A stretch of DNA of 64,000 nt from Nitrospira sp. (GTDB lineage: Bacteria; Nitrospirota; Nitrospiria; Nitrospirales; Nitrospiraceae): the NCBI GenBank assembly GCA_024998595.1, contig JACOEK010000007.1, positions 1-64,000 of the forward strand. Direction: 5' to 3'. Positions 51,519 to 60,671 of the stretch are shown piece by piece (position 1 is the first letter of the stretch; every line of letters begins with the position of its first letter). A program made the position numbers and the translations under genes. The notes beneath the pieces are model-generated. The model saw only the letters and a list, made by a program, of their open reading frames with translations, did no database searches and was not told the origin of the DNA.

Positions 51519-52711
51519 CGCGGATCCAATGGGGATGGGTGGTGCTGAGCCTCCACGTGGCTGTGTTCATGAGCCCGATGTCTGCCGATGCCGAGCGTAA
51601 GGATTCCTATGCCGATAAGATCGAGCAGGAAAAGAAAACGCTGGAGAAGCTGCGCGGCACCATTGTCGAAAAACGGAAAAAGGCTGACGAAGCTGAAAAG
51701 AAACGCGAGTCGGTGCTGCAGGGACTACAGTCGCTGGACGAGCGTCTGGTGCGCTATCGGCAGGAACATCAGGATACCGTCAGGAAGCTCAAAAAGAAGG
51801 ATGCAGAAATCGAGCATATGAGCGTACAGCTGAGCCGTCTATCCGAACGTATCGACGAGCGGCAAGACGCCATTGCCGCCCGGTTGCGAGTTCAGTATGT
51901 CGAGGGGCGGTTTTGGCAACTGAAGACGCTCCTTGCCGCCAGCTCATCCGGTGACTTTCAGCGCCGGTTTCGGTATCTCTCCGCTGTAACACAACGAGAG
52001 TATGAGATCATGGAGACGTATCGGAAGGATGCCGAGCGGATCGCCGAGGTGGAACGGAGCCGGGAAGAAGCGCGCCAGGGTATTCTGGCCTATAAGGTCA
52101 GCACAGAGGAAAAACTGGCTCAAATTCAGGGGCTCAAGAAGCAAAAACGCGTCTATCTCGCGAAAATTACGCAGGAAAAAGAGTCGCATGATCGAGCGGT
52201 GGAGGAGCTGGAGCGCTCCGCGAGCCGAGTCGATAGTTTATTGAAAGAACTCGAGACCAGGCGACGGGCCGCCTTGGCGAACCGCCCTCCATCCGCCGGG
52301 GGAGGTCTCCGGGCATTGCGGGGAACCCTCTTATGGCCGACCGATGGCCAGGTGGTCTCTTATTTTGGCAGGCAGAAGCACCCTACCTTCAACACCTACA
52401 TTCAGCGAAAAGGGATTGAGATTCGCGCGGCGGAAGGGAGTAATATACGATCGGTGCTTGCCGGTCAGGTTGTGTATGCGGACTGGTTGAAAGGCTACGG
52501 ACTCGTTATAATCATGGATCATGCCAATGGAGTGTTTTCTCTCTACGCCCACGCGTCAAAAATTTTGACGTCTGTGGGCGCCCGGATTGAAGCCGGGGAT
52601 GCGATCGGGGAAACAGGCGACACGGGCATGACAGGTGAAAATACGCTCTATTTCGAGCTGCGCGAGGGGGCGGAACCGGTGGATCCCCTGGTGTGGCTGT
52701 CAAAGCGGTAG
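51515..52711 (+). CDS. envC: EnvC-like murein hydrolase activator (M23 domain)
   Basis: A 398-residue exported protein starting at ATG 51515 inside the ftsX stop (ATGA). The signal peptide ends SADAE near residue 27. Coiled coils fill about 30-260 (EKKTLEKLRGTIVEKRKKADEAEKKRES). A C-terminal LytM/M23 domain starts near 285 (LLWPTDGQVVSYFGRQKHPTFNTYIQRKGIEI). The usual zinc ligands are altered: the HxxxD motif reads NTYIQRKGI and the HxH motif reads YAHASKI. It therefore looks degenerate and, like EnvC, would activate amidases and not cut itself. Operon with ftsEX and ctpA. Confidence 0.92.
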   Translation: MTRIQWGWVVLSLHVAVFMSPMSADAERKDSYADKIEQEKKTLEKLRGTIVEKRKKADEAEKKRESVLQGLQSLDERLVRYRQEHQDTVRKLKKKDAEIEHMSVQLSRLSERIDERQDAIAARLRVQYVEGRFWQLKTLLAASSSGDFQRRFRYLSAVTQREYEIMETYRKDAERIAEVERSREEARQGILAYKVSTEEKLAQIQGLKKQKRVYLAKITQEKESHDRAVEELERSASRVDSLLKELETRRRAALANRPPSAGGGLRALRGTLLWPTDGQVVSYFGRQKHPTFNTYIQRKGIEIRAAEGSNIRSVLAGQVVYADWLKGYGLVIIMDHANGVFSLYAHASKILTSVGARIEAGDAIGETGDTGMTGENTLYFELREGAEPVDPLVWLSKR

Positions 52712-52737
52712 ACCTCGGGAAGGAAGGAACCCACGTT

Positions 52738-54084
52738 ATGGAACAGCGGCGGAGCCGGCGGTGGTTATATCTTTTGCTGATGGTGACAGTAGCTCTGGGA
52801 GTCGGGATCGTGCTGGAAAAAGGTTTGGAGCGGACCGGCCACGCCTCTGAAACCTACGAAGAGCTGCGCACCTTTTCCGAGGTGTTGACTCAGGTTCAAA
52901 AACACTATGTCGACGACACCAAGGTAAAAGACCTGGTGCAAGGGGCAATTCGCGGAATGCTGTCGACGCTGGATCCACACTCGGCCTATATGACTCCCGA
53001 GATGTATAAGGAGATGCAAGTCGAGACAAAAGGCGAGTTCGGCGGCGTGGGCATTCAGATCGGTGTGAAGGAAAATCGATTGGCTGTGATTTCTCCGATC
53101 GAGGGGACACCCGCGCACAGGGCTGGGATTAAGGCCGGTGATTTCATCACCAAGGTGAACGACGAACCCACCAAAGATCTGACGCTGATGGATGCGGTGC
53201 AGAAGATGCGCGGCCCCAAGGGTACCAAAGTGAACTTGACCATTCAGCGGGACGGCACCGCAGACCCCCTGGCGTTTTCGCTGGTTCGGGATACCATCAA
53301 GATTGAAAGCGTGAAGTTCAAGGTGCTCGACAACACGATCGGATATGTACGATTGACGCAGTTCCAGGAAGCTACGGGAAGAGATCTGGGTCGGGCCTTG
53401 AAGCAATTCAAAGAACAGAAGGTTCAGGGTACGATTCTCGACTTGCGCAACAACCCCGGCGGGTTATTAACGGCGGCAGTCGATGTCTCGGAGCAGTTCG
53501 TGGGGAACGGGAAACTGATCGTCTATACGAAGGGGCGCGAGGGGAAAAAGGACGAGTGGTTCTCGAAGACCAAGGAGACGTTAGAAGATTCTCCGATGAT
53601 CATCCTCGTCAATGAAGGCTCCGCCAGCGCATCCGAAATTGTCGCCGGCGCCCTGCAGGACTGGGGACGTGCGGTCATCGTCGGAACCACGTCATTCGGC
53701 AAGGGGTCCGTGCAGACGATTTTGCCGCTGGGCGACGGGTCAGGGCTCCGGCTTACCACAGCCAAGTACTACACCCCCAAGGGACGCTCGATTCAGTCGA
53801 CCGGGATCACGCCGGATATCGTCGTCAAGCTGCAGGCGCAGGCGGTGGCGAAAGCGGGCGAAAAAGACGCAAAAGAGACTGAGCCGAAGACGGCGAAAGC
53901 TCCGGCCTCCGGCAAAGACCCGGCATCAACCAAGCCGGCGGATGAATCTGCGCATAAAAATGGCGCGGTGTCGTTGGGTGACGCAGCCGGAGATATCTCC
54001 GTAGAAGACGATGTTCAGTTGCAAAAGGCTGTTGAACTTCTGAAGACCTGGAAGATCTTCAAGGAGCTTCGACCGGCGGCGTAG
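52738..54084 (+). CDS. ctpA: C-terminal processing protease (S41, CtpA/Prc family)
   Basis: A 448-residue protease. The N-terminal membrane helix (WLYLLLMVTVALGVGIVLEKG) is followed by a PDZ domain at about 100-180 (GVGIQIGVKENRLAVISPIEGTPAHRAGI), then the S41 domain with GSASASE near 297 and catalytic Lys322 in TSFGKGSVQT. The tail (about 375-425) is Lys/Ala/Pro-rich. It degrades or trims periplasmic proteins, often cell-wall hydrolases, which fits its place behind the ftsEX-envC genes. AAGGAAGG precedes the ATG at 52738. Confidence 0.95.
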   Translation: MEQRRSRRWLYLLLMVTVALGVGIVLEKGLERTGHASETYEELRTFSEVLTQVQKHYVDDTKVKDLVQGAIRGMLSTLDPHSAYMTPEMYKEMQVETKGEFGGVGIQIGVKENRLAVISPIEGTPAHRAGIKAGDFITKVNDEPTKDLTLMDAVQKMRGPKGTKVNLTIQRDGTADPLAFSLVRDTIKIESVKFKVLDNTIGYVRLTQFQEATGRDLGRALKQFKEQKVQGTILDLRNNPGGLLTAAVDVSEQFVGNGKLIVYTKGREGKKDEWFSKTKETLEDSPMIILVNEGSASASEIVAGALQDWGRAVIVGTTSFGKGSVQTILPLGDGSGLRLTTAKYYTPKGRSIQSTGITPDIVVKLQAQAVAKAGEKDAKETEPKTAKAPASGKDPASTKPADESAHKNGAVSLGDAAGDISVEDDVQLQKAVELLKTWKIFKELRPAA

Positions 54085-54550
54085 AAGTTGTAGATTGAAG
54101 CTGCCCGCGGATGGCGGCAAGAAGTGCATCTTCCGATCCTGAAAATCCTGGTTGCGTTCTCAAGAGGTGGGACGCAACCAGGGATTCCAGATCCGCCAAT
54201 GTCCGGATGTTGAGTCGGAAATAGAGATAACTCACCAACGCATCAGACAGGCCCGGCAACGAAGCCCATTCAGCCACTTCCTTGGGCAACGGGGTTTTGA
54301 GCTCCTCATAGGCGCGGATCGTCCCGGTTGCGAGAAATTCCTCGATTTTTCCTGCTAGGTCCTTCCCGATTCCAGGAATTTCCTGCAGCTGCCGACGCGT
54401 GGCCAGATCGGTGAGATCTCCGGTAATCGTGAGGACTACCTCCGCCGCCTTCCGGTAGGCACGGACACGGTAGGGGTTGGCGCGCAGGGCCGCCAAGAGG
54501 TTGGCCATGGCCTGAAAGATGTCCGCGAGTTGATTGAGACGGTCATTCAT
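54059..54550 (-). CDS. Helix-hairpin-helix protein resembling the Pol X N-terminal domain
   Basis: A 163-residue protein. Residues 1-45 (LADIFQAMANLLAALRANPYRVRAYRKAAEVV) and the HhH motif LQEIPGIGKDLAGKIEEFLATG near 60 match the 8-kDa domain of X-family polymerases (polB/PolX). No polymerase or PHP domain follows, so this is a DNA-binding module on its own. It probably recognises DNA ends or gaps. The start at 54550 is set by homology; no clear ribosome-binding site. It overlaps the 3' end of ctpA by 26 bp, tail to tail. Confidence 0.82.
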   Translation of the reverse strand: MNDRLNQLADIFQAMANLLAALRANPYRVRAYRKAAEVVLTITGDLTDLATRRQLQEIPGIGKDLAGKIEEFLATGTIRAYEELKTPLPKEVAEWASLPGLSDALVSYLYFRLNIRTLADLESLVASHLLRTQPGFSGSEDALLAAIRGQLQSTTSTPPVEAP

Positions 54551-54623
54551 CGTGGTTGTCGTCGCGCAGGATGGCCCATTCTGGGGGCAATGCATGGCAA
54601 AGGGCAAGACCTGTCCTGCCTTG

Positions 54624-54653
54624 TTGACAACCGGTTTTCCTGTTTCATAGGAT
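54624..54653 (+). promoter_or_regulatory. Sigma-70-type promoter for thiS
   Basis: TTGACA at 54624-54629, 18-bp spacer, TAGGAT at 54648-54653, 25 bp before the GTG start of thiS. No TPP riboswitch (THI box) lies between it and the gene. Confidence 0.7.
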
Positions 54654-54677
54654 GAGTTCAAGCATTGAGGAGGCAGG

Positions 54678-54884
54678 GTGACTATTCACGTTAATGGTGA
54701 ATCACGAGGAATCGGCGACGGACAAACAGTTGCTGGCCTCTTGCAGGAATTGGACATTCGAACGGATCGCGTAGCGGTCGAAGTGAACTTGGAAATTCTG
54801 GACCGTAAGGACTTTGAAATCCGAGGACTTCGCGAGGGCGATCGGGTGGAAATATTGAGTTTTATCGGCGGCGGAGCGAACTAA
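54678..54884 (+). CDS. thiS: Thiazole sulfur carrier protein ThiS
   Basis: A 68-residue ubiquitin-fold sulfur carrier (TVAGLLQELDIRTDRVAVEVNLEIL; LREGDRVEILSFIGGG). It carries sulfur as a thiocarboxylate on its C-terminal Gly for the thiazole half of thiamine. The encoded end is GGGAN, two residues past the Gly stretch, so the protein would need trimming to expose a terminal GG. GTG start after GAGGAGG. It is 3 bp before thiG. Confidence 0.9.
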   Translation: MTIHVNGESRGIGDGQTVAGLLQELDIRTDRVAVEVNLEILDRKDFEIRGLREGDRVEILSFIGGGAN

Positions 54885-54887
54885 GGA

Positions 54888-55667
54888 ATGAATACGATGC
54901 ATGATCGGTTGGTGATCGCCGGCAGGGAATTTCAATCACGCCTGTGGGTTGGGACCGGAAAATACAAAGATTTCGCGGAGACCAAAAAAGCGATTGACGC
55001 TTCCGGCGCCGACGTGGTGACCGTCGCCGTCCGCCGCGTGAATATTACGGATCGCTCCAAGGAAAATCTCCTCGATTATCTCGATCCAAAGAAATATATC
55101 ATTTTGCCGAATACGGCCGGTTGTTACACCGTGGAAGACGCGGTGCGTTATGCCAGATTGGGGCGCGCGGCCGGTGTGTCCGATCTGGTCAAACTGGAAG
55201 TGATCGGTGATGAGAAAACCCTCTTCCCCGATACGGCTGGATTGATCGAGGCGGCCAAGATTCTCATCAAGGAGGGATTTATCGTCCTTCCATATACCAA
55301 TGACGATCCGATCGTCGCCAAGAAGCTCGTAGACATCGGTTGTCCCGCCGTCATGCCGCTGGCTGCTCCGATCGGGTCCGGATTGGGCATCCGCAATCCC
55401 TACAATCTGAAGATCATCATGGAAACGGTCAAGGTGCCGATCATTGTCGATGCCGGGGTGGGAACGGCGTCGGATGCGGCATTGGCAATGGAATATGGGG
55501 CCGATGCCGTCTTGATGAACACCGCCATTGCCGGCGCACAAGATCCTCTTGCCATGGCGGAAGCGATGAAATATGCCGTGTGGGCCGGCCGGTTGGCATA
55601 CAAGGCTGGACGTATTCCGCGCAAGCTGTACGCCACGGCGAGCAGCCCCATCGAAGGTATGCTTTGA
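54888..55667 (+). CDS. thiG: Thiazole synthase ThiG
   Basis: A 259-residue (beta/alpha)8 enzyme: [54 protein letters not shown], and [37 protein letters not shown], a strong ThiG signature. It condenses deoxyxylulose 5-phosphate with a glycine-derived imine and ThiS sulfur. Full length. Directly behind thiS. Confidence 0.97.
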   Translation: MNTMHDRLVIAGREFQSRLWVGTGKYKDFAETKKAIDASGADVVTVAVRRVNITDRSKENLLDYLDPKKYIILPNTAGCYTVEDAVRYARLGRAAGVSDLVKLEVIGDEKTLFPDTAGLIEAAKILIKEGFIVLPYTNDDPIVAKKLVDIGCPAVMPLAAPIGSGLGIRNPYNLKIIMETVKVPIIVDAGVGTASDAALAMEYGADAVLMNTAIAGAQDPLAMAEAMKYAVWAGRLAYKAGRIPRKLYATASSPIEGML

Positions 55668-55764
55668 GACCTGTTCAGGACGCGTAAGTGCTGAGTCGTT
55701 TGTGTGGGTTGAAGGCCATGCCTCGACATCCCACTGACTACGTACCACGCACAAATTTCCCCTG

Positions 55765-56391
55765 ATGCCTCCTGTCGATTTCCGTCTGTACCTCATCACC
55801 GATCGTCATCAAACCGCTGGGCGTCCGCTCATGTCGGTACTCGGCCAGGCCGTCCGTGCCGGCGTGCGCGCAGTTCAGCTTCGCGAGCGAGACCTGCCGA
55901 TCCGCGAGTTGCGTTCACTGGCAATGGAGTTTCAGCGTGAGTTGCCGGATGTTCGGCTGTTCATCAACGATCGCGTGGATCTGGCGCTGGGCCTGCGTGC
56001 TCATGGTGTGCACTTGCGCGAAAGCAGTCTGGCCGCAGGGGTGGTGCGAGGCATGCTAGCGCCGTCGCAATTGCTCGGGCTCTCGGTGCATTCCCTCGAC
56101 GGTGTTAAGGCGGCTGAACAGCAAGGTGCGGACTTCGTGGTGTTGGGCCCGATGTATGACACCCCCTCGAAGCGCGTGTACGGGCCGCCGATTGGATTGA
56201 GTATTCTCGAACAGGCTGCGCGGAGCGTGCGGGTTCCGATCTTTGCCATCGGCGGGATCACGGCGACCCGGGCACGTGAGGTGCGACGCGCGGGGGCGTT
56301 TGGCGTGGCGGTGCTGTCGTCTATTTTAAGCGCGGTGAATGTCGAACAGGCGACCGAGGAAATGCTCGCCGCAATCGAGGTCGAATCATGA
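55765..56391 (+). CDS. thiE: Thiamine-phosphate synthase ThiE
   Basis: A 208-residue TIM-barrel enzyme: LYLITDRHQT, VRAVQLRERDLP, VRLFINDRVDLAL, GVHLRESSL, GLSVHSLDGVKAAEQQGADFVVLGPMYDTPSK, and PIFAIGGITATRA. It joins hydroxymethylpyrimidine diphosphate to thiazole phosphate. The ATG at 55765 has only a weak ribosome-binding site. It ends 155 bp before mpa, so the thiamine and proteasome groups are adjacent. Confidence 0.95.
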   Translation: MPPVDFRLYLITDRHQTAGRPLMSVLGQAVRAGVRAVQLRERDLPIRELRSLAMEFQRELPDVRLFINDRVDLALGLRAHGVHLRESSLAAGVVRGMLAPSQLLGLSVHSLDGVKAAEQQGADFVVLGPMYDTPSKRVYGPPIGLSILEQAARSVRVPIFAIGGITATRAREVRRAGAFGVAVLSSILSAVNVEQATEEMLAAIEVES

Positions 56392-56546
56392 TGCTTCACA
56401 GGGACGCGCAATGTTCAGTGCGCGAGCAGTCGTCGCGTCGAGGCGCTCCTGCTGCAGTTGACCACCATATATACGGATGATAGAATCCGAAACAGTGTTG
56501 ATGACCGTCATGGACAAGGATTTTCAACGATTCGACGAGTGGGGCG

Positions 56547-58316
56547 ATGGCCGAATCAAAAGGGAGTTCAGGCCGACTCCGGTCCTTCCGTGATTCCGTC
56601 AAGCGCCTGACTCAATCACTTTCCGACGGAGATGGAGTCGTGACGCACAAGAACGACGAACATGCCCGCGAGGTTGAAAAACTTCGGACCCAAATCCAGT
56701 CTATGGAGGAGGAGATTCGGCGGCTCTACCAGTCACGTTACCAGCACGAGCAGACGACGAAGCAGAATGAAAAGCTCGTCGCCACCCTCCAAGAAGCCAA
56801 GTCACAAATCGAAACATTGCGAGCTGAAGTCGAGAAGCTGACGGCTCCTCCTTCTACGTACGGCATTTTCTCCAGCCTGGATACCGATGGCACGGGGAAT
56901 GTGTATGTCTCCGGGCGCAAAATGAAGGTGAGCCTTCATCCTTCCATCAAAGCGAAGGAGCTGCGCAAAGGCCAGGAAGTCATTCTCAACGAGGCGCTGA
57001 ATGTCATTGCGGTCCGCGGGTTCGACGTTCAGGGTGAAGTCGTCCGTTTGAAAGATGTGCTGGAGGGAAACCGTGCGTTAGTCACCTTGCATTTCGACGA
57101 GGAGAAGGTGGCGGAACTCGGTGAACCGTTGATCCGTGAGCGCCTGAGCGTCGGCGATCACCTCTTGTATGATCCACGGTCGGGCTGCGTCATTGAAAAA
57201 CTGCCGAAGTCCGAAGCCGAGGAACTGGTGCTGGAGGAAGTGCCGGACGTGGACTACGAGCACATCGGCGGACTCCAGAAGGAAATCGAGCAGGTGCGTG
57301 ATGCGGTGGAGTTGCCCTTTCTGTATCCGCATATTTTTGCAAACTACAAACTCAGCGCTCCGAAAGGCGTGTTGCTCTACGGCCCGCCTGGTTGCGGCAA
57401 GACGTTGATCGCCAAGGCCGTTGCCAGTTCGATCGCCAAGAAACTGGGGCATCTCAAAGACAAACAGCTGCGCAGCTACTTCCTCCATGTGAAGGGGCCT
57501 GAATTGCTGAATAAGTATGTCGGCGAGTCGGAGCGTCAGGTGCGTGAGGTGTTCAAGAAGGCCAAAGAGCGAGCCGACGATGGCCATCCGGTGATTGTGT
57601 TTTTCGACGAGATGGATGCCTTGTTCCGCACCCGGGGCACCGGTATTTCGTCGGACATCGAATCGACCATCGTGCCGCAGTTTTTGTCCGAGATTGACGG
57701 AGTTGAACGGTTAACCAATGTCATCGTCATCGGCGCAAGCAACCGGCAAGATTTGATCGATCCGGCAGTCCTCCGCGCGGGCCGTCTCGATGTGAAGGTG
57801 AAGGTCGGTCGACCGGATGCCACGGCAGCCCGCGATATTTTCTCCAAGTATGTCTCGACCGATTTGCCGTTTGCCGAGGAGGATCTGAAGCGGCATGGCG
57901 GGGATGCTCGCGCGCTGGTGGATTCCCTTATGAACATGACCGTCGATGCCATGTACGCCACAACCGACGAAAACAAGTTTATCGAAGTGACCTACGCGAA
58001 CGGCGAAAAAGAAGTGCTGTATTTTAAGGATTTCGCCAGCGGCGCCCTCATCGAGGGTATCGTATCACGAGCCAAAAAATTCGCCGTCAAACGCGCCATT
58101 GCTCAAGAGGGGAGCGGTCTGCGGGCCGATGACCTGATCCGGGCGATTCGCGAAGAATTCAAAGAGCACGAAGACTTGCCAAACACGACCAATCCGGACG
58201 ATTGGGCGAAGGTCGCCGGCAAGAAGGGCGAGAAGATTGTCCATCTTCGGACGATCAGCGGCGGGCCGTCGGAGGCGCGCCAAATCGAAACCGTCAACAC
58301 GGGCCACTACCTGTAG
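56547..58316 (+). CDS. mpa: Proteasomal ATPase Mpa/ARC
   Basis: A 589-residue AAA ATPase. A coiled coil at about 35-95 binds Pup in the known enzymes; an OB domain spans about 95-220. The AAA module has Walker A GPPGCGKT at residue 279, Walker B FFDEMDALF near 354, and ASNRQDLIDPAVLRAGRLD. The protein ends GHYL, the penultimate-Tyr docking motif (GQYL in mycobacteria) that opens the 20S gate. It unfolds tagged proteins and feeds them to the proteasome. It lies 14 bp before dop. Confidence 0.96.
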   Translation: MAESKGSSGRLRSFRDSVKRLTQSLSDGDGVVTHKNDEHAREVEKLRTQIQSMEEEIRRLYQSRYQHEQTTKQNEKLVATLQEAKSQIETLRAEVEKLTAPPSTYGIFSSLDTDGTGNVYVSGRKMKVSLHPSIKAKELRKGQEVILNEALNVIAVRGFDVQGEVVRLKDVLEGNRALVTLHFDEEKVAELGEPLIRERLSVGDHLLYDPRSGCVIEKLPKSEAEELVLEEVPDVDYEHIGGLQKEIEQVRDAVELPFLYPHIFANYKLSAPKGVLLYGPPGCGKTLIAKAVASSIAKKLGHLKDKQLRSYFLHVKGPELLNKYVGESERQVREVFKKAKERADDGHPVIVFFDEMDALFRTRGTGISSDIESTIVPQFLSEIDGVERLTNVIVIGASNRQDLIDPAVLRAGRLDVKVKVGRPDATAARDIFSKYVSTDLPFAEEDLKRHGGDARALVDSLMNMTVDAMYATTDENKFIEVTYANGEKEVLYFKDFASGALIEGIVSRAKKFAVKRAIAQEGSGLRADDLIRAIREEFKEHEDLPNTTNPDDWAKVAGKKGEKIVHLRTISGGPSEARQIETVNTGHYL

Positions 58317-58330
58317 GCACGCGATATTCC

Positions 58331-59830
58331 ATGAACGAGACTCATTCGCACAGCCTGTCCCGTGTCATCGGCACGGAGACTGAATTCGGTATTGCCAGCC
58401 GGGATCCAAATGCCGCGGATCCAGTGGCTAACTCCATTCACGTCATCGGGTATTACCCGAATCTTCCCGCGCCCCATGCGGTGTGGGACTATGAGAATGA
58501 AAACCCCTTGCTGGATGCTCGCGGGTTCGAGGTCGATGGGGAGCGCGAGCGGCCCGGCCCTGACTACAATCGGCAGCTCAATAAGGTGTTGGCAAACGGG
58601 GGGCGACTGTATGTCGACGGCGCGCACCCGGAATATTCCACTCCTGAATGCACCAATGCCCGGGAAGTCGTGGCGTTTGAGCGGGTGGGTGAGCGCATCA
58701 TTGCCCAGGCGCTGGCCGGGATCACAGAGGCGCGCGGCCGCGATCAATTCGTACTGTATAAGAATAATTCGGACGGCAAGGGCAACAGCTACGGCTACCA
58801 CGAGGACTATCTGGTCTCGCGTGCGGTGTCCTTCGATCGGATCACGCAGGTGCTCACGCCCTTTCTCGTGACGCGGCCCATTTATGCCGGGTCGGGCAAG
58901 GTGGGAGCCGAGAACCAGACCCCTTCCGTCGATTACCAGATTTCACAGCGGGCTGATTTTTTTGAAACCCTCGTCGATCTCAACACGATGGTCCGGCGGC
59001 CGATTATCAATACGCGCGATGAACCGCATTCCGATGCGGTAAAATACCGGCGCCTCCATGTGATCGTCGGGGACGCCAACATGGCGGAGTTATCCACCTA
59101 TCTCAAAGTTGGGACTCTGTCGATTGTGCTGGATTTGTTGGAGACCGGAGCCGATCTTCCTCGGATAAACCTGGCCGACCCGGTGAACGCCATCAAGCAG
59201 GTGTCGCGGGATGTGCTGGTAAGGGAGAGTCTCAAACTCACCGACGGAAGTGTTACGACGGCGATTGCGGTACAGCGAGCCTACCTCAAGGCGGCGCAGA
59301 GTTATTATGCCTGCCATGAACTCGATCAAGTCACGAAGGACATCCTGGTGCGCTGGGAGGACGTGCTCGACCGCCTGGAACGGGACCCACGCTTGTTGGT
59401 GCGGGAGTTAGACTGGGTAGCCAAGCGGTACCTGATTGAATCCTATATGGACCGCAAGTCCTGTGGATGGGATGATCCGCGCGTGCGACTGATGGATTTG
59501 CAATATCATGATGTCCGTCCGGAACGGGGGTTGTACTACACTCTCGAACGTAGCCATATGATCGAACGGGTGGTGTTGGATCATGAGATTTCGCGGGCGG
59601 AGATGAATCCTCCGGTTGGAACAAGGGCCTATTTCCGCGGCCAGTGCGTGAAGAAATACCCGAACGCCGTCTACGGGGTGAGCTGGACGTCTGTGCTTTT
59701 TGATGTCGGGCAGAACAAGATCAAGCGGATTCCTTTAATGGACCCCCTGCGCGGCACCGAAGCGCTGACGGGAGAACTTCTGGCCCATGCAGAAACCGCG
59801 GCTGCGCTGCTCGAAAAACTTTCGACCTGA
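58331..59830 (+). CDS. dop: Pup deamidase / depupylase Dop
   Basis: A 499-residue carboxylate-amine-ligase-fold enzyme. It opens VIGTETEFGIASRDP; HPEYSTPECTNAREVVAFE and FVLYKNNSDGKGNSYGYHEDYLVSR follow, with INTRDEPHSDAVKYRRLHVIVGDANM in the middle. The length, about 40 residues more than PafA, and VIGTETEFG identify Dop, which deamidates Pup-Gln and removes Pup from substrates. The presence of Dop suggests a modifier ending in Gln or a need for depupylation. It lies 13 bp before prcB. Confidence 0.94.
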   Translation: MNETHSHSLSRVIGTETEFGIASRDPNAADPVANSIHVIGYYPNLPAPHAVWDYENENPLLDARGFEVDGERERPGPDYNRQLNKVLANGGRLYVDGAHPEYSTPECTNAREVVAFERVGERIIAQALAGITEARGRDQFVLYKNNSDGKGNSYGYHEDYLVSRAVSFDRITQVLTPFLVTRPIYAGSGKVGAENQTPSVDYQISQRADFFETLVDLNTMVRRPIINTRDEPHSDAVKYRRLHVIVGDANMAELSTYLKVGTLSIVLDLLETGADLPRINLADPVNAIKQVSRDVLVRESLKLTDGSVTTAIAVQRAYLKAAQSYYACHELDQVTKDILVRWEDVLDRLERDPRLLVRELDWVAKRYLIESYMDRKSCGWDDPRVRLMDLQYHDVRPERGLYYTLERSHMIERVVLDHEISRAEMNPPVGTRAYFRGQCVKKYPNAVYGVSWTSVLFDVGQNKIKRIPLMDPLRGTEALTGELLAHAETAAALLEKLST

Positions 59831-59843
59831 CTGCGACCACCAC

Positions 59844-60668
59844 ATGAACCCTATGTCCTTTCTGCCACATCACGACGGCTCCAGTTTCTTCGACTTTCTT
59901 ACCCAGCACCATCCCGAGTTAAGACCGGGTCTGCAGGACATCTCGATGCAGCGCGCGGCGCTTCCGGTAGACCTCGTCCGGCCGGGTACCATCCCGGTGC
60001 CGCATGGAACGACGGTTCTCGCGTTGAAATATCGGGACGGTGCGATTATTGCCGGCGACCGACGGGCGACGGAAGGGTTTCAGATTGCCGATCGTCGCAT
60101 CGAAAAAGTGTTCCGCATCGATGAGTATTCCGCCATGGCCATCGCCGGCGCGGCAGGTCCCTGTATTGAAATGGCCAAGCTCTTTCAAACCGAGCTTGAA
60201 CATTATGAAAAGCTGGAAGGCGTCCAACTGTCCTGCGAGGGGAAGGCCAACAAGCTGGGCCAAATGGTGAAGGCCAACCTGCCGATGGTCTTCCAGGGAT
60301 TGGTCGTGATGCCTCTCTATGTGGGGTACGATCTGAAGCGACAGGAAGGTCGTATCTTTAAGTATGACATCACGGGTGGTCGTTACGAAGAGTCCGATCA
60401 TCATTCCATCGGCTCCGGCGGTAAGGACGCGCGCAATACCATGCGAGAACACTACCGGCTCGGGCTCGACGAAGAAAACGCCATCCGCGTGGCACTGTTG
60501 GCATTGTACAATGCGGCGGATGAAGACGTCGGAACGGGAGGGCCTGATCTGGTCCGAGGTATCTATCCGACAGCGAAAATTGTCAGCGGCGCCGGTATCA
60601 CCGACGTGCCAGAAACTCGGGTTCGTGCTCTGTATGAAACCATGATTGCCGAACGAAGGAGATCGTAA
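59844..60668 (+). CDS. prcB: 20S proteasome beta subunit
   Basis: A 274-residue precursor. The propeptide is residues 1-55, and cleavage after PVPHG exposes the nucleophile Thr56 (TTVLALKYRDGAIIAGDRRAT). The mature part has the family core (RIEKVFRIDEYSAMAIAGAAGP; SIGSGGKDARNTM; VGTGGPDLVRGIYPTA). It forms the proteolytic inner rings. The start at 59844 follows dop by 13 bp; an in-frame ATG at 59787 lies within dop. Confidence 0.96.
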   Translation: MNPMSFLPHHDGSSFFDFLTQHHPELRPGLQDISMQRAALPVDLVRPGTIPVPHGTTVLALKYRDGAIIAGDRRATEGFQIADRRIEKVFRIDEYSAMAIAGAAGPCIEMAKLFQTELEHYEKLEGVQLSCEGKANKLGQMVKANLPMVFQGLVVMPLYVGYDLKRQEGRIFKYDITGGRYEESDHHSIGSGGKDARNTMREHYRLGLDEENAIRVALLALYNAADEDVGTGGPDLVRGIYPTAKIVSGAGITDVPETRVRALYETMIAERRRS

Positions 60669-60671
60669 TCG

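Noticed and set aside
54551-54677. TPP riboswitch upstream of thiS
   Set aside because: No THI-box core is visible and the promoter lies only 25 bp before the start codon, leaving no room for one.
56390-56593. Two 30-31-codon frames between thiE and within the start of mpa as Pup/UBact candidates
   Set aside because: Too short, no Gly-Gln/Glu or Ser-Gly-Glu ending and no Lys/Glu-rich disordered body. They end in HHIYG and TPVLP.
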